Shown here in pieces: positions 56,400 to 64,000 of a DNA stretch of 64,000 nucleotides; position 1 is the first letter of the stretch, and every line of letters starts with the position of its first letter. Source of the stretch: Candidatus Fermentithermobacillaceae bacterium (GTDB lineage: Bacteria > Bacillota > Sulfobacillia > Fermentithermobacillales > Fermentithermobacillaceae); assembly GCA_012842685.1 (NCBI GenBank), contig DUSI01000049.1, positions 141,691 to 205,690 on the forward strand, written 5' to 3'. The notes beneath the pieces are model-generated. The model searched no databases. It saw only the letters and a program-made list of their open reading frames with translations, and was not told the origin of the DNA. The position numbers were made by a program, and so were the translations under genes.

Positions 56400-57428
56400 G
56401 TGTTGGACATAGACCTGCCCCTTGAACTAAGAAGCGCCATCGAGAACCTGGTCGGCCCGTCCAAGAGGGTCATTGAAGCCGTGAGGGAGATGTCCGGCAG
56501 GTACAGGGCCGGCGAAGGGACGTGCCTCGAGTCCGAAACCGATACGTACGCTTACGCCGCGTACCGGATGCCTGCCACTTACGCGGCGATATACGCAGCC
56601 CTGGAGCAGGTGAGAAGCCTTCTTCCGCGCTGGAGCCCGCGGAGCCTGCTCGACGTCGGGGCGGGTCCCGGCACAGCCATGTGGGCCGCCCTCACCCTGT
56701 GGCCCGACATAACCAAAGTGGACCTGGTGGAACCCAACCAGCGCATGGTGAAGCTGGGCAAGCAGCTGGCCGCCCGGTCGCCCTACGAAGCGATAAGGAG
56801 GGCACGGTGGTTGAGGGCAGACGCCGAAAGCATCCCCCAGGGCCCGAAGTACGACCTGGTCGTCATGGCTTATGTAATGGGGGAGATGGACGAAAGGCGT
56901 CCCAAGGTGGTTGAGCGCCTCTGGGGACGTACAGGCGGACTCCTTGTGCTCGTAGAACCCGGTACCCCCGCAGGGTTCAGGCTGATAAGGGCCGACCGAG
57001 AGAGGCTCTTGGCCCTGGGGGCCAAGGTGGTCGCCCCTTGTCCCCACGGCGAGACGTGCCCGGTCGAGGAAAACGACTGGTGCCACTTCTCTCAGCGTAT
57101 CGCCCGGTCAAGCCTCCAGAGGAAAGTGAAGTCCGGAGAGCTCCCCTACGAAGACGAGAAGTTCTCTTACATCGTCGCTTCCCGAGAAGAGGTACCCAAA
57201 CCTGTCTCTGGCCGGATCATAAGGCACCCCCACATAAAACCCGGCCACATCATCTTCCAGGTATGCACCCCCAGGGGGATCGAACGAGTCGTGATCTCCA
57301 GGAAGGATAAGGACCTGTTCAGGCAGGCCCGGGACGCCAGGTGGGGCTCACTTCTTCCCGAGAAGGCTGGCCTAAGGCACGACCGCCAAGAAGGTCGTGG
57401 CGACGAAGGTCTGGATCCCGAGGAGTAG
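56400..57428 (+). CDS. Rsm22-like SAM-dependent methyltransferase with Fe-S Cys motif
   Basis: A 342-aa methyltransferase of the Rsm22/mitochondrial ribosomal small-subunit family. SAM-binding motif LLDVGAGPGTAMWAA, then VVMAYVMGEM and VLVEPGTPAGF; a Cys cluster APCPHGETCP with DWCHF fits the proposed [4Fe-4S] site of this family. The start is GTG 56400 or TTG 56403 near GGAGG, unresolved. The C-terminal tail after about residue 322 reads over the convergent permease gene (57-base overlap) and is Arg/Glu-rich, suggesting it is a non-conserved extension. Confidence 0.9.
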   Translation: MLDIDLPLELRSAIENLVGPSKRVIEAVREMSGRYRAGEGTCLESETDTYAYAAYRMPATYAAIYAALEQVRSLLPRWSPRSLLDVGAGPGTAMWAALTLWPDITKVDLVEPNQRMVKLGKQLAARSPYEAIRRARWLRADAESIPQGPKYDLVVMAYVMGEMDERRPKVVERLWGRTGGLLVLVEPGTPAGFRLIRADRERLLALGAKVVAPCPHGETCPVEENDWCHFSQRIARSSLQRKVKSGELPYEDEKFSYIVASREEVPKPVSGRIIRHPHIKPGHIIFQVCTPRGIERVVISRKDKDLFRQARDARWGSLLPEKAGLRHDRQEGRGDEGLDPEE

Positions 57429-58934
57429 GACTATAAGGACGCAGTAAGGCAGGCATTTCCTGAGCACCTCGTCCTCCCTACCTGTGAGGCCCGAAGTGCT
57501 GGAACCGAGTAGGACTTTGGCGGGAGCGATTGAGGACGCCAGAGACGCCCCCGCGGTCTGGGAGCTGGCGATGAGGGTCTCGCTGAGACCGAGAGCCCTC
57601 GCCGTCTCGATCTGGAACGCACCGAAGAGTATGTTCGAATTAGTGTTGCTCCCCGTCATGAAGCAGCCGAGGACGCCTATGAAAGGCGAAACCACGGGGA
57701 AGAAAAGCGAGCCAGCCACACGGGCTACTCCGGCCGCCATTTCGCGGGTCATCCCCGTGTCGTTCATCACGAGAGCCATCATCACCATTGTGAGGACCCC
57801 AAGCGTAGTGGGCCACGATTGCCTCACGGTCTCCCTCCACGCCAGGCGGATCTTGCCTTCCCCAAGAAGCCCTTTCTTCTTGTACACGAAGTACCCAACC
57901 AGGCAAGCCAGGGCGATGAGGGGAGCCGGATGGGAAAAAAGTCCTATGGACGCGTAAGCCTTCTCGGCCTGGACAACATAGCCTTGCAAAGTGACCATCT
58001 CAGGGTAGTCGAACCCCAGCTTATACGGCTTGAAGAACTCCTTTACAGGACCTACCTGAGACATGAGGGTGAGGGCAAGCAGCGCGTAGTACGGAACTAG
58101 AGCCAGGTGGATGGAGATCCCCATGCCGCCTGCCTCCTGCCCGGCACCTCTCTCCGTCCTCCTGCATCTACGGTGCCTGGACGACATGGCGGCCACCAAG
58201 GCGACACCCGCAAGAGAACCCAGCAGGGCGGCGACCTGCGCGGAGCCCGATTTGGCCACCAGCCACTGCACGATGCCCATGGCAGCCCCCACGACGGCTA
58301 TCTTGAAGAACCCTTTCCTCACTCCCTCCCAGCCTTGGACGATATGGGCCACGGCCAGGCCGGTGAGTACGGTGGGGATTACAAACGTAAGGCCTACCCA
58401 GTTGCCGCTTATCTCCGGCGGTATCTTGGTCGACAAAGTGAGCGTGTAAAAGGACGAAGCCATGGATCCAAATGTTATGGCCCAGGCGTGTCCGACAAGG
58501 CTCGCCGCCGCCGCGGTAAGGGGCTCGAAACCGGCGGCGATCATGAGGGGCGCGCACACGGCAACCGGGACGCCATACCCGGCCACCGCCTGGATAACGC
58601 CGGACAAACACCATCCCACCAGGAGGGCGAGCATCAGGGAATCGCTTGACAGCGTGGTCATCCACCTGGATATCACGGGGACCAAACCCGTCTGGTGGAC
58701 CATTTGGTACATGAAGCCGGAGGTCCAGATGATGAGGACCACGAAGAGGGTAAGGCTGATCCCTTTGGCGCACGCAATCGCAAGCAGCTCTATTTGGCCT
58801 CCAAACCCAAGCCCGCCGACCAGCAAAGCCACGCCCAGAGCAGTCGCGCCGGCATCTTTGGCTTTCCACTTCAGCTTGAGCAAGGTATATAGAAGTACGA
58901 ACAAAGGCGAACCAGCCAGCAGCCAGCGGACCAT
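57372..58934 (-). CDS. lctP: L-lactate permease family transporter
   Basis: A 520-aa polytopic transporter of the lactate permease family (LctP). Diagnostic stretches are GAFQIETARALGLS, MTGSNTNSNILFGA and SSQTAGASLASSIAPAKVLLG, plus AVAGYGVPVAVCAPLM. It should import or exchange lactate or glycolate with protons. ATG 58934 follows GGAGGG; the ORF-track start has 25 extra residues. A positively charged loop (SRHRRCRRTERGAGQEAGG) interrupts the middle. No lactate dehydrogenase is adjacent. It overlaps the convergent Rsm22 gene by 57 bases. Confidence 0.92.
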   Translation of the reverse strand: MVRWLLAGSPLFVLLYTLLKLKWKAKDAGATALGVALLVGGLGFGGQIELLAIACAKGISLTLFVVLIIWTSGFMYQMVHQTGLVPVISRWMTTLSSDSLMLALLVGWCLSGVIQAVAGYGVPVAVCAPLMIAAGFEPLTAAAASLVGHAWAITFGSMASSFYTLTLSTKIPPEISGNWVGLTFVIPTVLTGLAVAHIVQGWEGVRKGFFKIAVVGAAMGIVQWLVAKSGSAQVAALLGSLAGVALVAAMSSRHRRCRRTERGAGQEAGGMGISIHLALVPYYALLALTLMSQVGPVKEFFKPYKLGFDYPEMVTLQGYVVQAEKAYASIGLFSHPAPLIALACLVGYFVYKKKGLLGEGKIRLAWRETVRQSWPTTLGVLTMVMMALVMNDTGMTREMAAGVARVAGSLFFPVVSPFIGVLGCFMTGSNTNSNILFGAFQIETARALGLSETLIASSQTAGASLASSIAPAKVLLGSSTSGLTGREDEVLRKCLPYCVLIVLLLGIQTFVATTFLAVVP

Positions 58935-59077
58935 CGAACGACCCTCCGTAAGCAAAGTAACGCGCTTTTCCTGACTGAGATTCCCCTGCAGGGGCTCCCG
59001 TTCCTCCATGACATCTATAGCCGCTTTTTGGAGCAGACTAATCGCGGCATCGAGAACCCAAAAAGGAGTGAAGGACT

Positions 59078-59842
59078 GTGTCTAGGCTGACTCAAAAGGA
59101 GCGTATGCTCCTCCAGGACCAGCTGAGCCACGAACAGATCTGCATCACCAAGTACTCGGGTTACGCCGCAAGGGCCAAGGATCCGGAGCTCAAGAAGCTC
59201 TTCTACGAGTTCGCGGCCGATGAGCAGCAACACTACGACACCATCAACAGCCTGCTCCAGGGAACAGGCCAGAGCCAAACCCAGACCCAGTACCAGTCCC
59301 GGGGGCAGGGTCAGGGACAGTTCCAGGGCCAGTCTCAAGTGGGGATGCAGCAGTCCGGCACGCAGCACTTTGTCGCCGGACAGTCGGGCTCCCAGCAGGG
59401 AGGCATGCAGCACCAGTACACCGCGCAGGCTACCGGGCACCAGGCACCGCCTCAAGCCGGCGCATGGCAGTCAACCGGCGGCCAGGGCGCAGCGGCGGGA
59501 CAGAACTGGATGTCGGAATCGAGGACCATCTACGGCGGTCAGATCTCCCAGGGCAACCAGCAAGCTGCCCAACAAGGCACTCAGCAAGGCACCCAGCAAG
59601 GAATGCAGCATGGCGCTCAGCAAGGCGCCCAGCATGCCATGGCTACGAGCGACGACAAATCCATGTGCGAAGACATGCTCATGACCGAGAAGTACATCTC
59701 GGGTACCTATGACACCGCCGTCTTCGAAGCCACCAACCCCCAAGTCAGGCAGGCCCTCCAGCACATCCAAAAAGACGAGCAGACGCACGGAGAGCGCATC
59801 TTCAAGTACATGCAGCAGAAGGGCATGTACCAGCCGCAGTGA
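59078..59842 (+). CDS. CotF-like spore coat protein with Gln-rich insert
   Basis: A 254-aa protein with two halves of a ferritin-like CotF fold: residues 5-60 (LLQDQLSHEQICITKYSGYA, ADEQQHYDTINSLL) and about 195-254 (CEDMLMTEKYISGTYDTAVFE, KDEQTHGERIFKYM). Between them is about 130 residues rich in Gln and Gly (QGQSQVGMQQSGTQH, QQGTQQGTQQGMQHGA), partly a 12-base tandem repeat. Normal CotF relatives lack such an insert. GTG 59078 follows AAAAGGAG. Probably an endospore coat protein; the Gln-rich part could serve as cross-linking or assembly region (inference). Confidence 0.87.
   Translation: MSRLTQKERMLLQDQLSHEQICITKYSGYAARAKDPELKKLFYEFAADEQQHYDTINSLLQGTGQSQTQTQYQSRGQGQGQFQGQSQVGMQQSGTQHFVAGQSGSQQGGMQHQYTAQATGHQAPPQAGAWQSTGGQGAAAGQNWMSESRTIYGGQISQGNQQAAQQGTQQGTQQGMQHGAQQGAQHAMATSDDKSMCEDMLMTEKYISGTYDTAVFEATNPQVRQALQHIQKDEQTHGERIFKYMQQKGMYQPQ
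59567..59638 (+). repeat. 12-base tandem repeat, six copies, in the CotF-like gene
   Basis: Six degenerate copies of GCYCAGCAAGGC encode a four-residue unit (Ala/Thr/Met-Gln-Gln/His-Gly). Most copy differences are in the first codon. It looks like recent repeat growth in the Gln-rich insert. Confidence 0.85.
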
Positions 59843-59956
59843 AAAAGGGGACGGCGGGCTTAGAAGGCGAGCGGATAAGCGAGGTACCGCCCTCGCGGGC
59901 TTCGCGATATGTACGCCAACCATAACGCCACGCCTGCCGGCCTCGTGGAAGAGGAA

Positions 59957-59977
59957 GAGGGGGCTGCCTGCCCCCTC
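59957..59977. terminator. Hairpin between the convergent CotF-like and C39-like genes
   Basis: GAGGGGGC and GCCCCCTC form an 8-bp stem with a five-base loop. On the minus strand it is followed by TTCCTCTTCC, so it may terminate the C39-like gene; on the plus strand it follows the coat gene by about 115 bases. Confidence 0.5.
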
Positions 59978-60013
59978 CCTCGATTCTAGCCCCTATCAGA
60001 CGGACGGGATAAC

Positions 60014-61642
60014 TTACTTCTTCCAGACCAGCTCCGCCTGGTAAGTGTTCTTGTTCAGGTCGAAGAACCAGAAGGTGTAGGTACCGGGCTCGCTGCTGTC
60101 CTTAAACCAGAGGAGGTTCGACTCAGGCAGGACCGACACCCTGAGCGTCACCGGGGTGGTCTTCTGGCCGTTGAAAGAAACCACAGCGCTGCGGATGTTG
60201 GCGTCGCTTAGGTTCACGGGCTGGCCGTCCACGATGAGTTCGAACTTCTGGTACCCGCCCGACGGTTCGCCGACGGCGACCAGCTCACCCTTGATCGGCT
60301 CGGCCACGCAAGCTACTGCGCCTTCGCTCTCATCCCTATGGATTACGTACATGACCTTCTTGGTCCACGCCTCAAAGAACTGGTCGGCAGGATAGAGGCG
60401 TCTCACCTCTTCGTCCTTGGCAGCCGCAGGGTCGTTCACTATGACGTACTCTCTACCGTCTTTCAAAGTAAAGCCCCTCACGAGCACCAGGTGCCCGGGG
60501 GTGTAGTTGATGGGCACGTTTTCGACCTCGGGCTCCGTGCGACCCTCGTAACCGGGCTTCCTGTACTTCACGCTCACGATGACCGGATTGCCCCGGTAGA
60601 TCTCCTGCTTTACCGCGTACCAAGGATCCTTCCCGTCGGCAGGAGTACCGTACTGCACGTAGGCCGTGAACCCGTTTGCCGCCGCGAAAGCCGTGTTGAA
60701 CGGCCAGTTCCCGAACATGGGAGCCCTGTAGTCGTTGACGCCCCAGGCTGCCTGCTCAGGCGACATATCTACTCCGTAGTAACCCAGGGCCATGGCCACA
60801 CTCGTGGGGCTGCAGATGGAGTTCGCTATCTTGGGATCGCGCAAGTACTGGGAATACATAGGCACGTCCAGATCCATATCCATCTGCGTAAGATCGGGCA
60901 GGCTCTCGTCGTAAGCCGCCGGGATGGACTGACCCTCGAGGGTGTTCCTTATGGTACCGGCCATGAGCAGTACTTTCGGGCTCGTCTCCTCAGTACCGGG
61001 TTGACCGTCGGGCCCGTAGAGGGTCACCCTGAACTGGAACTTATCTGCCGTTTCCCCTGAGGTGCCGATTACGATGAGTTCATCCGTGGCGACCTTCGCG
61101 ATCCCGTCCGAGGTCTTGGACGCGGGGGCGGAACCGGGCAACATCACCTTGCCGTCGGTCCCCGTGAAGGCATGGGCGCTCCAGGTCCCCCAAGAGAGCC
61201 ACGAGCTCCACTGCCTCGCGCCTTCTTTGCCTGCGTGGACCCTACCCTCGATCTCGATGTAGGTGCCCTTCGGCGTATCCGCGTTCCACGAGAGGATCAG
61301 GTACTCGAAAGGCTTTGCCTCGATCTCGGGAGACGTGTACGTGCCGACGGCTGCGCCCTCTTTCAGGGTGATGGCTCCGTTTCCGACCGGTACCACCCTG
61401 GTGTTCTCATGGTTCCCGTTCTCGAAGTCTTCGACCGTCGTGAAAATCAGAAGGTTGTCTTCCATAGCAACCGGTTCCCCTTTCGGAGCCTCAGCCGGCG
61501 GTTGGACTGCGCCAGTGGGCGTCTCCGACACAGGCGGGCTCGAGCTCGAACACGCAGAAAGCGCCATGGTGATGACCAGTAGAAGGGCGAACGCCACCGG
61601 CAGCGCGAACCGCGGAGACCCCATCCCCATGAGCTCGTTCAC
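60014..61642 (-). CDS. Exported lipoprotein with C39-like cysteine peptidase domain
   Basis: A 542-aa exported protein. The signal peptide ends in a lipobox, TMALSAC, with Cys31 as the lipid-modified residue, followed by a Ser/Pro/Thr linker. A central beta-rich domain of about 180 residues is followed by a C39-like papain-fold domain with catalytic Cys in SICSPTSVAMALGYYG, His in TPGHLVLVRGF and Asn/Asp in VIVNDPAA. A C-terminal beta domain follows. GTG 61642 has GAGGAGTG ahead. It should be a surface-anchored peptidase or peptide-binding protein; the substrate is unknown. Confidence 0.9.
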   Translation of the reverse strand: MNELMGMGSPRFALPVAFALLLVITMALSACSSSSPPVSETPTGAVQPPAEAPKGEPVAMEDNLLIFTTVEDFENGNHENTRVVPVGNGAITLKEGAAVGTYTSPEIEAKPFEYLILSWNADTPKGTYIEIEGRVHAGKEGARQWSSWLSWGTWSAHAFTGTDGKVMLPGSAPASKTSDGIAKVATDELIVIGTSGETADKFQFRVTLYGPDGQPGTEETSPKVLLMAGTIRNTLEGQSIPAAYDESLPDLTQMDMDLDVPMYSQYLRDPKIANSICSPTSVAMALGYYGVDMSPEQAAWGVNDYRAPMFGNWPFNTAFAAANGFTAYVQYGTPADGKDPWYAVKQEIYRGNPVIVSVKYRKPGYEGRTEPEVENVPINYTPGHLVLVRGFTLKDGREYVIVNDPAAAKDEEVRRLYPADQFFEAWTKKVMYVIHRDESEGAVACVAEPIKGELVAVGEPSGGYQKFELIVDGQPVNLSDANIRSAVVSFNGQKTTPVTLRVSVLPESNLLWFKDSSEPGTYTFWFFDLNKNTYQAELVWKK

Positions 61643-61687
61643 AGATCCAACACTCCTCTCAAAGAGATAGGAGAATAAGCTCATCCT

Positions 61688-61708
61688 GCCGGCTTCGCCG
61701 AAGCCGGC
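61688..61708. other. GC-rich hairpin in the C39-M28 intergenic region
   Basis: GCCGGCTTC and GAAGCCGGC make a perfect 9-bp stem with a three-base loop in a region of about 240 bases that otherwise holds nothing recognisable. It lies between the M28 stop and the C39-like start on the minus strand, without a U-run, so it may be an attenuating or stabilising hairpin. Confidence 0.4.
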
Positions 61709-61882
61709 CAGGCCTAGCTCACAGGGACAAATACGGCCTCGTAGCAGGTTTTCCTGCCTAGTTGGTGCCGTTCTGCCTGCTCCTCACACAGATCCGTGCT
61801 CGGGGCGCAAGTAGATCTTCCCGGGGCCACATGTCCACGCAGCTACGGTCCCGGGACATCTGCCGCGCTCAAGCGGAGACAC

Positions 61883-63925
61883 CTACCCGGCAAGGAATAC
61901 GCCCTGCTCTACCATGAGGTGGTAATACTCCACCAGGGCTTCGGTGTTGCGGAAGCCGGTCTCCCCTTCCAAGAGATCTGCGATCTCGGCGAGAGTTCTG
62001 GTCCCGTCGGCCCAGTACTGGAGGTATATTGAGGGCACGGGTGTCTCCCGGTACTTCTCCCTAAAGGCCTTTAGCTTCTCCCTGAGCTCCGGCCGCGTCT
62101 CCATGCTGATACCCGACCATGGTCCACGGAAAGCCCGTTTGGGGACGATCTCGGATGCCTTCTTGAGAGCCTCTTCCTCGTCGGGACGCCACGGTCCAGG
62201 AAGATCTGACACGTCGCTGAGCCCAGACGCGACAGCCAAGTCTCTCAGGGCTTTCGCCCAGAGATAGTCGGCTGTCTTGGCTATGTATTCCTGGGCCGCC
62301 GAACGCGCCTGGCAGGACATCACCGAATCGGGGATGAGCTTCACGAGGCTGGCTATGTCGGCGCGCCGGCGTTCAGAGATGAAAGCTATCTTCTTTTCGA
62401 TTGCTCGCCTTGTCTTAGCAAGGATATTCCTCACTTCGCCCGGGTCTTTAGCCTTGGACATATCCTGCCGGGCCCGGTCTATGAGGTGCGAGAGGATAGA
62501 GTTGGCCTCGGCGGCAAACCCAACGGCAGCCTGGTCTGCGATGAAGGATACGTCCGCCGCGGTCGGCGCCGCTGCCGTATAGAGATAGGTGGCGGTAAGG
62601 GTGCCCGCTACCTTGAGCATCTTGGGATCGACCTTGTCTATGGTGTCCTCGCTCGTGTGGTAGAACTTGTCGGGCCACTGTATCAGCATTGGGCAGGTGA
62701 CCCCTACGGACGGGTCTCCCCAGACATAGTGGTCGCTCCCACCCGCAAAAGGAGACACGCTGTACCTGAACATCGCGTTGGAGTGGTTACCCGCGTAGTT
62801 TCCCACTTCCCTGGTAAGCAGGCCGAGGATGCAGGCGGCAAGATCCCCGCCGAATCCGGGAAGAGCAGCGACCGGCCTCTCTACCATGAAAGTGCTGCCG
62901 CAGAGCGCCTGGTTCTCGCCGACCATATCGAGGTTTATGGCAGCGACGGTCCTCGCCAGGACGTCCTCGTTTGTCGCGAGGAACGCGTAAGAACCGGTCA
63001 TCTCGGGGAGCCACAAGAACCTTATCGTCCTCCGCGGTTTGGGGAGGGCACCCCTCGCGACGAGGGCCGACAAAGTCCTGGCGGCCTCCATGAGCGCACC
63101 TGCCCCGGAAGCATTATCGTTGGCCGAGGGCTCGGGATGACAGAGGTGGGCCATGGCGGTAACTTCCTCGTCAGTCTCCCCAGGTATCAGGGCGCTCACG
63201 ATCTCAAGGGAGCCATCGAAGAACTCGGAATCCACCCTCGCGAACACTCTGAGCTCCTTTTTCCCCGAAGCAAACATCTTCCGGATGGCCTCGCCCTGGC
63301 GGGGCGAAACGACGAACCCGAAAGCAGTATGCTTTTCCGGGTCCGCAGGCCAGAAAGAGAGGTACTGTCTCCCGTCGGGAAGGTCGAACCTATCGCGGAC
63401 GGGAGGCTGCTCCCTCATGGTATCCACCACGATGCCTGCGGCACCGAACTTGTCTACGGCCACTTTGGCGATCTCCTCAGCTGCGCCGCGAGAAAAGACC
63501 AGTTTCCCCTTTACATCGAGTCCTTCGTAGGACTTGGGATCCTCCCCGTTTTCTACAAGCACCATCGCAGTGGTGAGGCCTCCGGGCGGCGTAGGAGCGC
63601 TTCGCTGGACGACCGAAGTCTTGATCTCCGAGAAGGAGCAGAGCCTCTCTCTCTTCCCGTCTTCCAAGAGCAGGAGTTCGGCATCCCGGCATACCCACTC
63701 CGGGAAGCTCTCCTGGGACCACCAACGCACGCCTTTCTTGGCGGGCAAGGATAGGATCTCCGCCTGAATCCCGTGCTCCTTGAGGTATTCGTAAATATAC
63801 CGAGCGGCGTCCCTTATGCCCGGGCTGCACTGGACTCTGTGAAAAGATGCCAGTTTGGCAACACAGCTGAATGCCGCATTGGGCTGAAACTCCTCGCTGG
63901 TAAGTCGCAGGGTCTCGTGAATCAA
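61883..63925 (-). CDS. M28-family metallopeptidase with PA-like insert and extra C-terminal domain
   Basis: A 680-aa zinc aminopeptidase relative. A PA-type insert (LDVKGKLVFSRGAAEE, AAGIVVDT) precedes the peptidase domain, whose metal ligands are recognisable in AHLCHPEPSANDNASG, LPEMTGSYAF, INLDMVGEN and FYHTSEDTIDKV. The last 120 residues are unusual; the end (LAEIADLLEGETGFRNTEALVEYYHLMV) resembles a winged-helix domain. No signal peptide is seen. TTG 63925 follows GAGGAGGAT. It probably removes N-terminal amino acids from peptides in the cytoplasm. The 75 bases beyond it to the window end show nothing. Confidence 0.9.
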   Translation of the reverse strand: MIHETLRLTSEEFQPNAAFSCVAKLASFHRVQCSPGIRDAARYIYEYLKEHGIQAEILSLPAKKGVRWWSQESFPEWVCRDAELLLLEDGKRERLCSFSEIKTSVVQRSAPTPPGGLTTAMVLVENGEDPKSYEGLDVKGKLVFSRGAAEEIAKVAVDKFGAAGIVVDTMREQPPVRDRFDLPDGRQYLSFWPADPEKHTAFGFVVSPRQGEAIRKMFASGKKELRVFARVDSEFFDGSLEIVSALIPGETDEEVTAMAHLCHPEPSANDNASGAGALMEAARTLSALVARGALPKPRRTIRFLWLPEMTGSYAFLATNEDVLARTVAAINLDMVGENQALCGSTFMVERPVAALPGFGGDLAACILGLLTREVGNYAGNHSNAMFRYSVSPFAGGSDHYVWGDPSVGVTCPMLIQWPDKFYHTSEDTIDKVDPKMLKVAGTLTATYLYTAAAPTAADVSFIADQAAVGFAAEANSILSHLIDRARQDMSKAKDPGEVRNILAKTRRAIEKKIAFISERRRADIASLVKLIPDSVMSCQARSAAQEYIAKTADYLWAKALRDLAVASGLSDVSDLPGPWRPDEEEALKKASEIVPKRAFRGPWSGISMETRPELREKLKAFREKYRETPVPSIYLQYWADGTRTLAEIADLLEGETGFRNTEALVEYYHLMVEQGVFLAG

Positions 63926-64000
63926 GTAGCATCCTCCTCGCAGGTCCTTATGTCGAGCGCACTCTTACTTTCTTCGCCGCAGATCGCGGTTCTCCCCCTA

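Noticed and set aside
59567-59638. CRISPR-like repeat
   Set aside because: Copies are 12 bases, adjacent, without spacers, and in frame within a coat gene.
62486-63754. 422-aa plus-strand ORF
   Set aside because: Antisense shadow of the M28 peptidase, without domain features or ribosome site.

Overview
The window is a gene-dense, GC-rich chromosomal segment from a spore-forming, probably anaerobic member of the Bacillota (Clostridia-like in the broad sense; I cannot name a genus). The pointers are a cotJABC operon and a CotF-like coat gene (endospores), rubrerythrin, Fe-S flavoproteins and a DUF362 ferredoxin protein (anaerobic redox life), GTP-type PEPCK, strong Shine-Dalgarno sites, and frequent TTG and GTG starts. 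I see no phage, transposon, CRISPR array, tRNA or rRNA.

Layout. 1-3.5 kb: a minus-strand operon of a GT4 glycosyltransferase, an ABC ATPase and its permease (cut by the window edge). 3.6-5.9 kb: a two-gene flavoprotein unit (PyrK-like reductase plus FAD oxidoreductase). 5.96-6.33 kb: a gap between convergent genes that folds as an elaborate RNA on the plus strand. 6.3-9.2 kb: ArsR repressor and Zn/Cd/Pb P-type ATPase with a visible operator. 9.3-13.2 kb: Na/Pi cotransporter and an S9 peptidase. 13.3-17 kb: CoA-transferase subunits, thiolase and a histidine phosphatase. 17-26 kb: tandem paralogous amidohydrolases, Ogt, a YyaL-type protein, an AbgB-like M20 hydrolase, an orphan PAS histidine kinase and GalE. 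26.6-28.4 kb: GTP-PEPCK. 28.7-34 kb: an SLH/copper-amine-oxidase/DUF5050 surface protein, a membrane-anchored unknown, an MFS transporter and a nitroreductase. 34-40 kb: MBL hydrolase and GlpX, rubrerythrin, cotJABC, a C_GCAxxG_C_C protein and DUF362. 40-47 kb: two ABC systems, one a heterodimeric exporter and one an ABC-2 type. 47-53 kb: TruD, a fumarate-reductase-like flavoprotein, a transsulfuration enzyme and cysteine synthase. 52-56 kb: a MacB-like permease and a duplicated HlyD-type adaptor without an ATPase, then PAP2. 56-64 kb: Rsm22, lactate permease, CotF-like coat protein, a C39-like lipoprotein and an M28 peptidase.

Functionally the segment mixes central carbon metabolism (PEPCK, GlpX, GalE, lactate permease, thiolase/CoA-transferase), peptide and amide hydrolysis, sulfur amino acid metabolism, metal and oxidative stress defence, sporulation and export. 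The most interesting non-routine signal is the putative structured RNA at about 5961-6326: its ends pair, it contains several long helices, three hairpins are capped by GNRA tetraloops, and the non-Watson-Crick pairs in its main helices are nearly all G-U when read on the plus strand. I could not match it to an RNA family from memory.
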